The notes beneath the pieces were generated by a model, which ran no database searches, was not told where the DNA came from, and was given only the letters and a program-made list of their open reading frames with translations. The translations under genes and the position numbers were made by a program. 64,000 bases of DNA from Spirosoma spitsbergense DSM 19989 (lineage in GTDB: Bacteria > Bacteroidota > Bacteroidia > Cytophagales > Spirosomataceae): contig NZ_KB893511.1 of NCBI RefSeq assembly GCF_000374085.1, forward strand, positions 263-64,262, given 5' to 3'. Below, in pieces: positions 43,494-52,619 of this stretch; the first letter of the stretch is position 1, and every line of letters begins with the position of its first letter.

Positions 43494-44348
43494 ATGCCTT
43501 CTCCTATTGGTTTTAACCTGTTAGTCTGGACAGCCGCTATATCCGAAAAAATGAATCCCATTGCCGACCGGCTCAAAACGATTGGCTACGATGGGGTCGA
43601 ATGTTTTATCGATACGCAGGATGTGGCTGTGTACCGCCAGTTCGGCGATCACCTGAAGCAACTGGGTCTGCTTAGTACCTGCGTGACGGTAGTTGGCCCC
43701 GATACCAACCCCGCCAGCGATTCCGCCAGTGTTCGGGCGCAGGCCGTTGCCCATTTGAAGGGGGCCATCGACCGGGCTCATGCGCTGGGTGCATCCGTTC
43801 TGTGCGGTCCGTTTCACTCCGCCTTTGCCACCTTTACGCGCCGGGAGCCGCAACCGGACGAATATATGCATAGTGCCGAAGTCCTGCATAAAGTGGGCGA
43901 TTATGCCCGGCAGGCGGGTATCATGCTGGCACCCGAAGCCCTTAACCGGTTTGAGTGTTACCTCTGCAATACCATGACTCAATTGCTGGAACTGGTGCAC
44001 CAGACCGATCACCCCAACGTGCGGGCTATGTTCGACACGCACCACGCCAACATGGAGGAGAAGCATTTTCCGGATGCCCTCCGAACCATTGCGCCGGTGC
44101 TGGCCCACGTGCATATCAGCGAGAACGACCGGGGTACGCCCGGCTCCGGCCATATTCCCTGGGACGATACTTTCCGGACGTTGGCCGAACTGGACTACAA
44201 CGGCTGGATGACCATTGAAGCCTTTACCCGAAACGATGTTGATTTCGCTAACTCTATCAACGTCTGGCGGGAGTTCAGCAAGCCTTGGGACATCGCCGAG
44301 AATGGCCTCAAATTCATCAAAATGATGCAGGAAAAGTACGCCGTTTAG
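43494..44348 (+). CDS. Sugar phosphate isomerase/epimerase (xylose isomerase-like TIM barrel)
   Basis: A 284-residue cytosolic TIM-barrel protein. It opens GFNLLVWTAAISE and shows the metal ligands and catalytic residues of the D-tagatose 3-epimerase / hydroxypyruvate isomerase group: Glu in LAPEALNRFECYL, Asp-His in AMFDTHHANMEE, His in LAHVHISENDRGTPGSGHI, and Glu in WMTIEAFTRN. Epimerisation or isomerisation of a keto-sugar is inferred. It lies after the ThuA/PVC cytochrome genes on the same strand, and its last four bases overlap the end of the convergent SDR gene. Confidence 0.88.
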   Translation: MPSPIGFNLLVWTAAISEKMNPIADRLKTIGYDGVECFIDTQDVAVYRQFGDHLKQLGLLSTCVTVVGPDTNPASDSASVRAQAVAHLKGAIDRAHALGASVLCGPFHSAFATFTRREPQPDEYMHSAEVLHKVGDYARQAGIMLAPEALNRFECYLCNTMTQLLELVHQTDHPNVRAMFDTHHANMEEKHFPDALRTIAPVLAHVHISENDRGTPGSGHIPWDDTFRTLAELDYNGWMTIEAFTRNDVDFANSINVWREFSKPWDIAENGLKFIKMMQEKYAV

Positions 44349-45073
44349 AGTTGCGCCAGTCGGCCACCGTCAGCCACCAGCGTAGTGCCGTTTATAAAGG
44401 CCGCTTCGGATGAGGCCAGAAAGCAAATGGCTGCCGCAATGTTTTCGGGTGTGCCGACCTGCCCCGTAATTGTTTCGGCACCACTTTTAACGTTGGGATT
44501 ATCCCAAAGCATGGGGGTATCGACCGCACCCGGTGCCACGGCATTGATGCGGGCCTGCTCATAGGGGATTTCGAGACTCAAACCGCGAACGAAGGCTTCC
44601 ATGGCCCCTTTGCTGGCCGCGTAGGGCACCACATTGGGCGTGGTCTGGTGGGCGTGTACGGAACTGACCGCTACGACGGCCCCGCCCTTCATGTGAGGCA
44701 GGCAAAGCTGGCAAAGGCGAAACAAAGCCCGCAGGTTTACGTGCATCACGCGGTCCCAGTCGGCAGGGTCAAGCGTTAGGATTGGCTCGAAGGTCATAAC
44801 CCCCGCGTCGCTGATGAGTACGTCTACCCGCTGCCAGGTAGCCAGCGTCTGCTCAACGGCCGATACCAGTTGGGCGTCGTCGGCAAGGTCCGTTTTAATG
44901 AAAATAGCGGCACTACCCATCGCCTTGATCTCGGCTACCACTTCGTCGCCATCGGCTTCGTCGCGGCCTATACAGGCTACGTTAGCCCCTTCCCGGCCTA
45001 ATTGTACGGCAGTGGCCCGACCAATGCCGGACGTGGCTCCGGTCACGATGGCTACTTTGTTGTCAAATCTCAT
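44345..45073 (-). CDS. SDR family oxidoreductase
   Basis: A 242-residue classical short-chain dehydrogenase. The Rossmann motif is TGATSGIGRATA; CIGRDEADGDEV suggests NADP(H) use, though this is only suggestive. DAGV (in ISDAGVMTF) is close to the NNAG motif with Ser instead of Asn. The catalytic Ser is in AVSSVHAHQT and the Tyr-Lys pair in PYAASKGAM. It probably interconverts a secondary alcohol and ketone, such as a sugar or polyol. It converges on the isomerase gene with a four-base overlap, so they are not in one operon. Confidence 0.9.
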   Translation of the reverse strand: MRFDNKVAIVTGATSGIGRATAVQLGREGANVACIGRDEADGDEVVAEIKAMGSAAIFIKTDLADDAQLVSAVEQTLATWQRVDVLISDAGVMTFEPILTLDPADWDRVMHVNLRALFRLCQLCLPHMKGGAVVAVSSVHAHQTTPNVVPYAASKGAMEAFVRGLSLEIPYEQARINAVAPGAVDTPMLWDNPNVKSGAETITGQVGTPENIAAAICFLASSEAAFINGTTLVADGGRLAQL

Positions 45074-45218
45074 GCTTAAATAGTTAAATAAGGTTGCATG
45101 GGTAGTAACGCCCCGTAAATGCGTAAGGTTTGGTACCGGTTGGCAACCAAAGGGTGAGAAGTAGCAACAGAGTTGCCTGATTGTCGATGATTTACTCCGA
45201 CCTGCCAGCAGGTGCTTA

Positions 45219-47858
45219 TCAGAACGGGTAGCCGATACCGAAGTTGATAACCAGCGGATTGGAGCCGCTGAAAAGCTGTTTGAAGGAGAACTGGGGCAGA
45301 ATAAAACGCTCGTCTACCTGTCGGTTTTTTATCGTGCTAAAATACTGCCGGGCAGGGTCCCACACTTTGACTCCCCCATCGAAACGGATAACGAAAAAGG
45401 AGAAATCAAACCGCAAACCAACGCCTGTACCTACTGCAATCTGCGGAATAAATGTGTCCAGCGCGAAAGCAGTACCTGGCCGGTTGACGTTATTCCTGAT
45501 TGTCCAGACATTGCCTGCATCCACAAAAATGGCCCCATTTACATCGGCTCCGAGGTGAAACAGTCGTCCGCGTAGTTCAGCCGAACCCTCGATAATCATA
45601 TCACCCGGTTTTTCTACGATGTACTGAAATTGTTCATTTCCTGGATATTCGGGATTGAACGCGGGCTTTCCATCAACTGTTTGCGGCCATTCGGAGCCGG
45701 GGCCAAGACGACGTGGAAACCAGGCCCGGATGCCGCTGCTACCGCCAGCAAAAAATAGTTTTTCGTAAGGAGCCGTCTTATTGGACCCATACCCATAAAC
45801 TAAACCGGTATTGATTCGAAACGCCAGCGTTGTACGCGTTCGTAAAGGAATATAATGGCGGTAATCTACGTTAAAGCGCAGGTACTTGTAAAACTGCAGA
45901 CCCGTTGAATCAGTGGTGTTGAAAATACGGCGCAGCTGCGAATCCGTAAAAAAATTCAAGGTCGTACCCCCCGATTCGATTACCGTACGCAGGAAATTAG
46001 CGCGTCGGTTTTGCCCTGGTGTAACGGTATTATAGGTATACGCAAAGCTGAAACTCGAACTCAGCGACCGTCTAAAACTAAGATAAACGGTACTACCCTG
46101 CTCTTTTAGCATTGCAAGCTGATCCTGAAATGCGTTGCTTATCGCCTGACTGTTACCATCGCCAGCGTTGATTAGATTGATATCCGCAATCAGAAAACTA
46201 AACTGTTTGGCAGGAGTAGTTTGCCAGTTATAGGCCATCGTGGCCCGCAGTAATGACCGTCTAAAGTCGGGTCGGAACGTGTTATTGAAACTCAGGCTAA
46301 TCTGGGTGCGGGGTGCATACCGATTGAACTGAAAGCGGAATCGTCCCGGTAACAGAATCTGGGGAAAAATCAATGAACTACTAACGCCCAGTTCCTGAGA
46401 CCGATAAACTGCTTGGCTCGGATTATTCGGGTCGTTAACGAAGCCTGTTTGTGCTTCCAGTCCGTACCGTACAGATGTTTCGAAGGTTTCCAGCCCGCCA
46501 AACAGGTTGCGTACCCGAAAGATCAGGCTCCCAAATCCACCTGGGTATCCCTGCCCCTGATACAGCAGACTTGTTGCTCCACCCTCGGCGGTGGCTTCGT
46601 ATTTATCCAGCGGGGTGGCCGTAATGAGCGTTCGCAACCGGCGGTTGGTGGTGTCGGTGAAATTGAGGTTAACGAACTTGAACTGGTTGAGTAGAAACAA
46701 CTGTCGCTGGGTATCGCGGTAGTCGCTCTGGCTGTACAACTGGCCCGGCCGGAGCAGAATTTTCGACTCCAGCAGCCGCGTCGAGATATCCCGGCCACCC
46801 AGCAGATAGGTAACGCCATTTCGCCTGACTGTATCCAGCGGAGTGGTCAACACCACCGGTGCGGTCGGATCGGGCGAATCAACGGGACTGATGCGTACTT
46901 CCACCTCACCGATGTGATAAATCGGGTGGGCCGACAGACCCGGTGGATTGACAATCTGCAGGGCTACGTCCACATTCCGTCGGGTCGAATCGCCGGGTTC
47001 GAGTTTATCGTAGAACCGACGGTCATTGCCCCGGCGTATGGTATCTACGTTGGTGGCCCGGATGTACTGGCGCGAGAACGCGTAGTAGCCCTGGTCACGC
47101 AGTTGCGATTCTATCCGTACCCGCTCGCCGGTCATGTTCTCGAAATCGAACCGGTCGCCGGTTTTCAGCAGCGATTTATCGAATGATTTCCGAACCAGGG
47201 AATCGACGCGTGGGTCGTCAATCTGGTAGGTGATGTTTCGCAGGTAAAAACCTTCGTTCTCCGTTATCAGGTAGTTTATCCGAATTTGCCGTCGGCGGAG
47301 GGTATCCAGTGCATACGCTGTCTGGGCGTTGAAAAAGCCCTTGTCGAACAGGTATTTCTGCATTTTGGCGGTATTGGCTTTCGCATCGCTTTCGGCAAAA
47401 TAGGAGGGAGGCTCGCCCAGACTCCGCATCAGCCAGTTTCCTTCTTCGGCTTTCAGGCGCAGGTGTTTCAGTTGACGCCCATACCGTCGGTTGAGCTTCT
47501 TCAATGCCTGCGGTTGGTCTGATAGACGCTGGCTTTCCTGCTCAAATTCGTTAGTTTTGGCCTCCAGCTCCTGCACCGCTTTCTGGTGGTCGTACCGGCT
47601 CAGTCCCAGTTCATAAAGCCAGAGCGGGGGCGTGATGGGCAGGCCCAGAATCCGGCGGTTCGGCTTTTGGGGGATCAGGCTTTCGAGGGATTCACTGGAA
47701 ATAGTGCGGTTGCCACGCACGGTTTGAGCGGTCAGTATATAGGCGTTGGGACGTAACTTTTTAATACTCAGGCAACCGGATAAACTGAAAATCAATGTAC
47801 AATGAATAATGTACACGGTATAATGACGAAAGCCACGACGCTGCTTTTTATTGTTCAT
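45219..47858 (-). CDS. tamL: TamL/BamA-family outer membrane assembly lipoprotein
   Basis: An 879-residue Omp85-type protein. The ATG at 47858 starts a lipoprotein signal with lipobox FSLSGC, matching TamL, the lipidated TamA homologue of Bacteroidota. POTRA repeats follow (KYLFDKGFFNAQTAYAL, IESQLRDQGYYAFSRQYI), then a 16-strand barrel ending in NPLVINFGIGYPF, with the conserved GGSSGIRAW motif region (FAGGSSGIRAWFPR). It is inferred to insert beta-barrel proteins into the outer membrane. Part of its signal peptide (HYTVYIIHCTLI) is encoded by intergenic-type ATTCATT/TACATT repeat DNA. Divergent from the methyltransferase gene (46-base gap). Confidence 0.88.
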   Translation of the reverse strand: MNNKKQRRGFRHYTVYIIHCTLIFSLSGCLSIKKLRPNAYILTAQTVRGNRTISSESLESLIPQKPNRRILGLPITPPLWLYELGLSRYDHQKAVQELEAKTNEFEQESQRLSDQPQALKKLNRRYGRQLKHLRLKAEEGNWLMRSLGEPPSYFAESDAKANTAKMQKYLFDKGFFNAQTAYALDTLRRRQIRINYLITENEGFYLRNITYQIDDPRVDSLVRKSFDKSLLKTGDRFDFENMTGERVRIESQLRDQGYYAFSRQYIRATNVDTIRRGNDRRFYDKLEPGDSTRRNVDVALQIVNPPGLSAHPIYHIGEVEVRISPVDSPDPTAPVVLTTPLDTVRRNGVTYLLGGRDISTRLLESKILLRPGQLYSQSDYRDTQRQLFLLNQFKFVNLNFTDTTNRRLRTLITATPLDKYEATAEGGATSLLYQGQGYPGGFGSLIFRVRNLFGGLETFETSVRYGLEAQTGFVNDPNNPSQAVYRSQELGVSSSLIFPQILLPGRFRFQFNRYAPRTQISLSFNNTFRPDFRRSLLRATMAYNWQTTPAKQFSFLIADINLINAGDGNSQAISNAFQDQLAMLKEQGSTVYLSFRRSLSSSFSFAYTYNTVTPGQNRRANFLRTVIESGGTTLNFFTDSQLRRIFNTTDSTGLQFYKYLRFNVDYRHYIPLRTRTTLAFRINTGLVYGYGSNKTAPYEKLFFAGGSSGIRAWFPRRLGPGSEWPQTVDGKPAFNPEYPGNEQFQYIVEKPGDMIIEGSAELRGRLFHLGADVNGAIFVDAGNVWTIRNNVNRPGTAFALDTFIPQIAVGTGVGLRFDFSFFVIRFDGGVKVWDPARQYFSTIKNRQVDERFILPQFSFKQLFSGSNPLVINFGIGYPF

Positions 47859-47904
47859 TATCCATTCCGGACCGCCGGACCGCTCATCATTCATTACTAA
47901 ACGC

Positions 47905-48672
47905 ATGCTTTCTAAAAATAAGCTTAAATATATCCAGTCGCTGCACCAGAAAAAATACCGGCAGCAGCAGGGAGCCTTTCTGGTAGAAGGGGCCAAGAGC
48001 GTGCAGGAGGTGTTGCGGTCCGGCTTCGAAGTTGAACTCGTGGTTGCCACCGACCTATTCTACAAAGAAAACGCACACCTGACAGACCACCAACGAACAC
48101 CCGTCGAAATCGCGTCAGTGGCCGACCTCGAACGGGCCGGCACGCTGGAAAGCAACAACGCAGCCCTCGCTGTGGTCAGAACGAAAGAAAACCGCCCGCT
48201 ATTGGCTGAACCGGGTGAGATTGCGTTAATACTGGACGATGTACGCGACCCCGGCAACCTGGGCACCATTCTGCGCATTGCCGACTGGTACGGCATTCAG
48301 AAGATTCTCTGCTCCGAAACCACGGCGGATGTGTATAATCCCAAAGTTATTTCGGCCAGCAAAGGCTCGTTTACCCGCGTTAACTGGTGGTATGGGGATA
48401 TCGTATCCGTGTTGAGTCAACTGACAGGAACGCCCGAACCCCGTCTGGCGGTGTACGGGGCGTTTCTGGACGGCGAGGATGTACACAAACTAACGGCCAG
48501 CCCGGCAGGTGGTTATCTGATTATGGGCAATGAATCGAATGGCATCCGGCCCGCCGTGGCGCAGTACGTGACCAAACGGATCACCATTCCCCGCTACGGT
48601 GAGGCCGAATCGCTGAATGTGGGTATCGCTACAGCCGTGCTGCTGGATAACCTCCGGCGGGGTGCGTCGTGA
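47905..48672 (+). CDS. TrmH/SpoU family RNA methyltransferase
   Basis: A 255-residue 2-O-ribose methyltransferase with the SPOUT trefoil knot. An N-terminal L30e-like substrate-binding domain (YIQSLHQKKYRQQQGAFLVE) precedes motif 1 (LDDVRDPGNLGTILRIADWY), motif 2 (GYLIMGNESNGIRP) and motif 3 (SLNVGIATAVLLDNL). It modifies rRNA or tRNA using S-adenosylmethionine; the target nucleotide is not known. The ATG at 47905 (MLSKNKLKY) is preferred over an upstream in-frame codon within repeat-like DNA. Confidence 0.9.
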   Translation: MLSKNKLKYIQSLHQKKYRQQQGAFLVEGAKSVQEVLRSGFEVELVVATDLFYKENAHLTDHQRTPVEIASVADLERAGTLESNNAALAVVRTKENRPLLAEPGEIALILDDVRDPGNLGTILRIADWYGIQKILCSETTADVYNPKVISASKGSFTRVNWWYGDIVSVLSQLTGTPEPRLAVYGAFLDGEDVHKLTASPAGGYLIMGNESNGIRPAVAQYVTKRITIPRYGEAESLNVGIATAVLLDNLRRGAS

Positions 48673-48755
48673 TGTCATATGCTTACATCTGATAAAGCCA
48701 GGTTTCTTAAAATCCTGGGTAAGTGGTTATTGAGGTTCCAGGAAACTTCACTTTG

Positions 48756-48773
48756 TCGGTTTTTTAAAACCGA
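48756..48773. terminator. Short hairpin downstream of the methyltransferase gene
   Basis: TCGGTTTT and AAAACCGA flank two bases, giving an 8-bp stem about 80 bases after the methyltransferase stop. A second small hairpin (CCAGG...CCTGG) precedes it near 48697-48717. Both could help to end this transcript. No other feature is seen in the 224-base gap before the AraC gene. Confidence 0.35.
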
Positions 48774-48896
48774 TATTACCACACAACCGATAGACACAAC
48801 GCGCCCAGAATGACGATAAACGTGAACTGCTTAAAAATTGATGCGAAAGTCCTATCTTTTGGATGCTGATAAATTCATCAGCGAAATGAGCTGTCT

Positions 48897-49763
48897 ATGA
48901 AACCACTTTTGTTTCGTATCCCAACGGTGGATGACCGCTCGATTCGGGTGCAGGAAGATAATGATGTCAGCTTTTACGACCGGCTTCATTATCATCCCGA
49001 AATCCAGTTGACCCTTATCAAACAGGGCGAAGGTACGCTGCTGGTCGGTAACCGGATTGATCGTTTTGGTCCGTACGATTTGTTGCTGATAGGCGATAAC
49101 CTGACCCACGTGCTGCGCAATCATTCGGACAATTATCAGCCCGGTACAAAACGGCGTTCGGTGGCGTACTCCATTTTTTTTCGGAAGGAAACTCTACAGC
49201 ATACGCTCTTTTCGCTGCCTGAGCTAGGGCCCGTCAATCAGTTGCTCCAGGAAGCAAAACACGGTGTTCGGATTCGGCTTCAGGAGGGTAATGCCATCAC
49301 CGGGCAGATGGAATCACTCCCACAGCTGCGTCCGTTTGAGCAGTTGATGGTATTACTGACGACCCTGGATTTTCTGGCGACCCATCCCCAGCGCGAAATT
49401 TTATCGACGATGACGTACGAGCGGCCCCGCCGGCCCGATGACCACCAGCGGCTCGATCAGGTGTTTGGTTATCTGCTGGAACAGTATGCATCGCCCATCA
49501 CCCTCGAAGCCGTTGCCGATGTTGCCAACCTGACTCCCGGTGCTTTCTGCCGGTTCTTCAAGATTCATACCCGCAAAACGTTCTCCGGGGTGCTCAACGA
49601 AATACGCATCGAGAATGCCTGCCGGTTACTGCATCAATCGAATCAGAGTATCAGCCAGATTGCCCTCGTTTGCGGGTACACGAGCCTGTCCAACTTCAAT
49701 CGTCAGTTCAAGGCGATTACCAGCCTTACACCCGGCCAATACCTGAAAACGGTTGAGGGGTAG
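48897..49763 (+). CDS. AraC family transcriptional regulator
   Basis: A 288-residue regulator. The N-terminal cupin-like sensing domain (FYDRLHYHPEIQLTLIKQGEG, LLLIGDNLTHVL) is followed by two helix-turn-helix motifs at the C-terminus (ITLEAVADVANLTPGAFCRFF and ISQIALVCGYTSLSNFNRQF), ending SLTPGQYLKTV. This is the classical AraC/XylS order. Its target is not evident: the next gene, on the opposite strand, encodes an AI-2E family transporter, and the upstream gene is a housekeeping methyltransferase. Confidence 0.9.
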   Translation: MKPLLFRIPTVDDRSIRVQEDNDVSFYDRLHYHPEIQLTLIKQGEGTLLVGNRIDRFGPYDLLLIGDNLTHVLRNHSDNYQPGTKRRSVAYSIFFRKETLQHTLFSLPELGPVNQLLQEAKHGVRIRLQEGNAITGQMESLPQLRPFEQLMVLLTTLDFLATHPQREILSTMTYERPRRPDDHQRLDQVFGYLLEQYASPITLEAVADVANLTPGAFCRFFKIHTRKTFSGVLNEIRIENACRLLHQSNQSISQIALVCGYTSLSNFNRQFKAITSLTPGQYLKTVEG

Positions 49764-49840
49764 AAATGCGTGGAGTATACTATCGGCTGGCTACTTATCC
49801 CGCACCCTCTTTGCTTCGCTCGCAGGCATGCCTGGAACCG

Positions 49841-50902
49841 TTACTTCTGCGCTGTTTTTTCAACGGTTGCTTCTGCCTTTGCTGCTTCTCTCTCCTGCTT
49901 CCGGTTTTCCCGTTCGAATACGTGGATTAATACGATGAAGTAGGAAACCAGCAACGGGCCAACGACTAACCCCAGGATACCGAAAATGGGCACGCCCAGC
50001 ACAATACCGGCCAGCGTGACAAGGGGGTGAATATTGCCCATGCGTTTGGCCAGCATAATGCGGAGCAGGTTGTCGATGTTGATGATAATGATGACGCCTA
50101 CCACCAGAATCCCAACGCCCTGCGCCGTGTTACCCTGCGAAAGCTGAATCAGTCCGGCAGGCCCCCATACCAGTGGCGTACCCAAAACCGGAATAAAAGC
50201 TACGAAGAAGGCAACTGTTCCCCAGAAAAAAGGATCGGGCACGCCAAAAATCCAGAGTGTCGTTCCGGTTAGAACCCCCTGTACGAAACTCACCAGAGCC
50301 TGTCCCAGTACGTTGGCATTCACGTTGTTACGGAGCGATTCGCCCAGTTCTTCCTGCGTTTCTTTTTTAAAGGGAAGGTATTTTCGTAACCCCTTCAAAA
50401 AATCTTCCTGCTGCACGAACATAAAGTACAGGGTAAACAGCATCAGACCAATAATAACAACAAAGTCCAGGGCACTACCGGCAATGGACGGTAGAATCCG
50501 AGTGGCATACGTACCTGCCTGTTTGGCAATGCTACTGATGTTCTGCTGGCTGGTAATCTGATACCCCGTGAGGTCTTCTACCTTTTTTACCAGACCCAGA
50601 ATATCCTCCGTGTGCTGGCTATAGTACTGAATTCTGTCGACCAGCAACAGACTCAATGTGGCAAATGGCATGATGATGACAATGAAAGAGAAGGCAATAA
50701 GCAGCGCGGCCACGAGCGGGCGCTTCCAGTGCCGCCTGATGGCAAGGGCGCTAAACCAGGGCCTCAGAACTACGTATAGAATTCCCGCTCCCAGGAAGGC
50801 CGAGATGTAGCCATTCAGGCCAAACACGATGAAACCGGCAATAATGAACAGGCTGGCAATCAATAGAATGCGTTGCTGCTGGGGCGTATAGATATTGGTC
50901 AT
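49841..50902 (-). CDS. AI-2E (PerM/TqsA) family transporter
   Basis: A 353-residue inner-membrane protein with about seven or eight hydrophobic segments. N-terminal double helices (ILLIASLFIIAGFIVFGL), a central soluble-like segment (YSQHTEDILGLVKKVEDLTG) and the conserved block FFWGTVAFFVAFIPVLGTPLVWGPAGLIQL place it in the AI-2E family, which exports small molecules such as autoinducer-2 or ions. The acidic/Lys-rich tail (RENRKQEREAAKAEAT) is cytoplasmic. Substrate unknown. It is monocistronic, with a large GTCATT-type repeat region upstream. Confidence 0.86.
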   Translation of the reverse strand: MTNIYTPQQQRILLIASLFIIAGFIVFGLNGYISAFLGAGILYVVLRPWFSALAIRRHWKRPLVAALLIAFSFIVIIMPFATLSLLLVDRIQYYSQHTEDILGLVKKVEDLTGYQITSQQNISSIAKQAGTYATRILPSIAGSALDFVVIIGLMLFTLYFMFVQQEDFLKGLRKYLPFKKETQEELGESLRNNVNANVLGQALVSFVQGVLTGTTLWIFGVPDPFFWGTVAFFVAFIPVLGTPLVWGPAGLIQLSQGNTAQGVGILVVGVIIIINIDNLLRIMLAKRMGNIHPLVTLAGIVLGVPIFGILGLVVGPLLVSYFIVLIHVFERENRKQEREAAKAEATVEKTAQK

Positions 50903-50904
50903 TG

Positions 50905-51120
50905 GGGAACGTTATTTACCAGTCATTTTCCGGACGTTATTCACTGTTAACTAGTAAGCACTTTGTCATTCATAGTCATGTATTGTCATTAATAGCCACT
51001 TGTTGTTAAAACGGTATCTATCCGTATTTTACAATAAATGACTGCTGAATGACACTACCTGGCAACGTATGACTACTTACTTAACAGGATATAAATGACG
51101 CGCCGTAGATGACTACTTAA
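50905..51120. repeat. Large intergenic GTCATT/AATGAC element
   Basis: The 243-base gap between the AI-2E and serine dehydratase genes contains GTCATT/GTTATT-type words up to about 51000 and AATGAC/TATGAC-type words from about 51040 to 51115. Nested complementary stretches include AGTCATTTTCC, GTCATTAATAGCCACTT and TAAATGACTGCTGAATGAC. It is the largest member of the element family in this window. No ORF, and no convincing promoter, is seen in it. Confidence 0.65.
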
Positions 51121-51145
51121 TGGCTGTACAGGACAAATTGTTTTC

Positions 51146-52528
51146 TCAGCACTCCGTTGCGCTTAGAGCCAGGCCGGCCTGTGAGGTTTCCTTGTATCGT
51201 TTGGACATATCCCTGCCCGTTGCCTTCATTACCCTGATAACGGCATCGAGCGAGATTTTCTGGAATGATGCTGCCCCCGATGTGGCCAGCAGATAGGCGT
51301 TATACGATTTCACGGCACCCATCGCGTTGCGCTCGATACACGGTATCTGGACGTAGCCGCCAATGGGGTCACAGGTCATTCCCAGATGATGTTCAATGGC
51401 AATTTCGGCGGCTGCTTCAATCGCGCCAATGGTACCGCTGGGTTGGGCGCAGTGGGTCAGGAAGGCGGCTCCCATCGCCGAAGCCGTACCAATTTCGCCC
51501 ATGCAGCCCATCTCGGCTCCCGAAATACTGGCGTTATGTTTCACCAGAAAACCAATAACCGCGGCCGCCAGCATCCCGCTTCGCATGGTAGCTTTTTTGT
51601 AATGAAAATGGTGCTGGACCAGGTATGTCAGTCCCGGAATAACCCCCGATGCGCCCGATGTGGGAGCCGTAACAACAATACCGCCTGCTGCATTCTCCTC
51701 CGACGCGGCCAGACAATACGCATTCAGGAAGATTAGAAAACTGTCGGAAGATTGGCTCATACCCTTCGCCTGCTGGAACAGAATCGGGGCTTTTCGGCTC
51801 AATTTGATGGTGCCCGGCAGGATACCTTTTTGCCGAAGTCCCCGCCGAACGGCTTTGTGCATAAAGTCCAGAAGCTGATCGATCCGCTGGTTAACCTCCG
51901 CGCGACTGCGGCCGGTCAGGGCCATCTCGTTGGCCATCAGCAATTCATCCAGCGAAAGGGCACTGGCAGTGAGTTGCGCTTTAAGCTCGGTCATGGTACT
52001 GTATGGATAGGGTACCTGCTGCGCATCAGCAGCGGTTTCGGCTTCCCCCTTTCGAAGGATAAACCCGCCCCCGATGGAATAATATTCTTCCTGAGCCAGT
52101 ATTTCTTTGCCGTCATTTAGGGTCAGGACGAGCGTATTAGCATAGGGAGATTCGTACCGTTTCCGCTCGAAATGAATGTGTTGTGGTCCTACGGCTATTG
52201 GTTGGTTTCCTGCCTGGATTGGGTAGGTTAGGGTGGGATCGTGCAGCAGTTTCATCAGCGCATCCGGGTCGGTCGTTTCAGGTTGCCATCCCAGAAGTCC
52301 GGCTACTACCGCCCGGTCGGTACCGTGCCCCTTTCCCGTAGCACTCAATGAGCCGTAGAGATAAACATGAATTGTACTCGCCCGCGTCTGCACCGAGTTT
52401 GGTAGCTGGGCCAGTCGTTGCCGGAAATCGAAAGCGGCTTTCATCGGGCCAATCGTGTGCGAACTCGATGGACCCGGACCCACTTTGAACAGGTCAAAAA
52501 TGGACGTAGTAATGGGGGAGGAAAGCAT
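51146..52528 (-). CDS. sdaA: L-serine ammonia-lyase (iron-sulfur type)
   Basis: A 460-residue single-chain L-serine dehydratase that converts L-serine to pyruvate and ammonia. The N-terminal beta domain carries GPGPSSSHTIGPMKAA. The alpha domain has SISGAEMGCMGEIGTASAMG, MTCDPIGGYVQIPCIERNA and a C-terminal region, supplying the cysteines for the 4Fe-4S cluster. The ATG at 52528 (MLSSPITTSIFDLF) matches the family start; a longer ORF would read through the inverted repeat at 52541-52596. Monocistronic. Confidence 0.92.
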   Translation of the reverse strand: MLSSPITTSIFDLFKVGPGPSSSHTIGPMKAAFDFRQRLAQLPNSVQTRASTIHVYLYGSLSATGKGHGTDRAVVAGLLGWQPETTDPDALMKLLHDPTLTYPIQAGNQPIAVGPQHIHFERKRYESPYANTLVLTLNDGKEILAQEEYYSIGGGFILRKGEAETAADAQQVPYPYSTMTELKAQLTASALSLDELLMANEMALTGRSRAEVNQRIDQLLDFMHKAVRRGLRQKGILPGTIKLSRKAPILFQQAKGMSQSSDSFLIFLNAYCLAASEENAAGGIVVTAPTSGASGVIPGLTYLVQHHFHYKKATMRSGMLAAAVIGFLVKHNASISGAEMGCMGEIGTASAMGAAFLTHCAQPSGTIGAIEAAAEIAIEHHLGMTCDPIGGYVQIPCIERNAMGAVKSYNAYLLATSGAASFQKISLDAVIRVMKATGRDMSKRYKETSQAGLALSATEC

Positions 52529-52540
52529 ATTGATGCGCTC

Positions 52541-52596
52541 GTTTATGGTATTACGTTGAAGGTTGCCCGCCAATCAGGTGGCAAATTACCATAAAC
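52541..52596. repeat. GTTTATGGTA/TACCATAAAC hairpin before sdaA
   Basis: Exact 10-base arms GTTTATGGTA (52541-52550) and TACCATAAAC (52587-52596) lie 13 bases upstream of the serine dehydratase ATG. They use the same word as the elements at 24725-24813 and 57787-57888. In the mRNA this hairpin would sit in the 5-prime leader and could affect translation. Function inferred only. Confidence 0.6.
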
Positions 52597-52619
52597 CGAC
52601 TACTGCAAACCAAAACACG

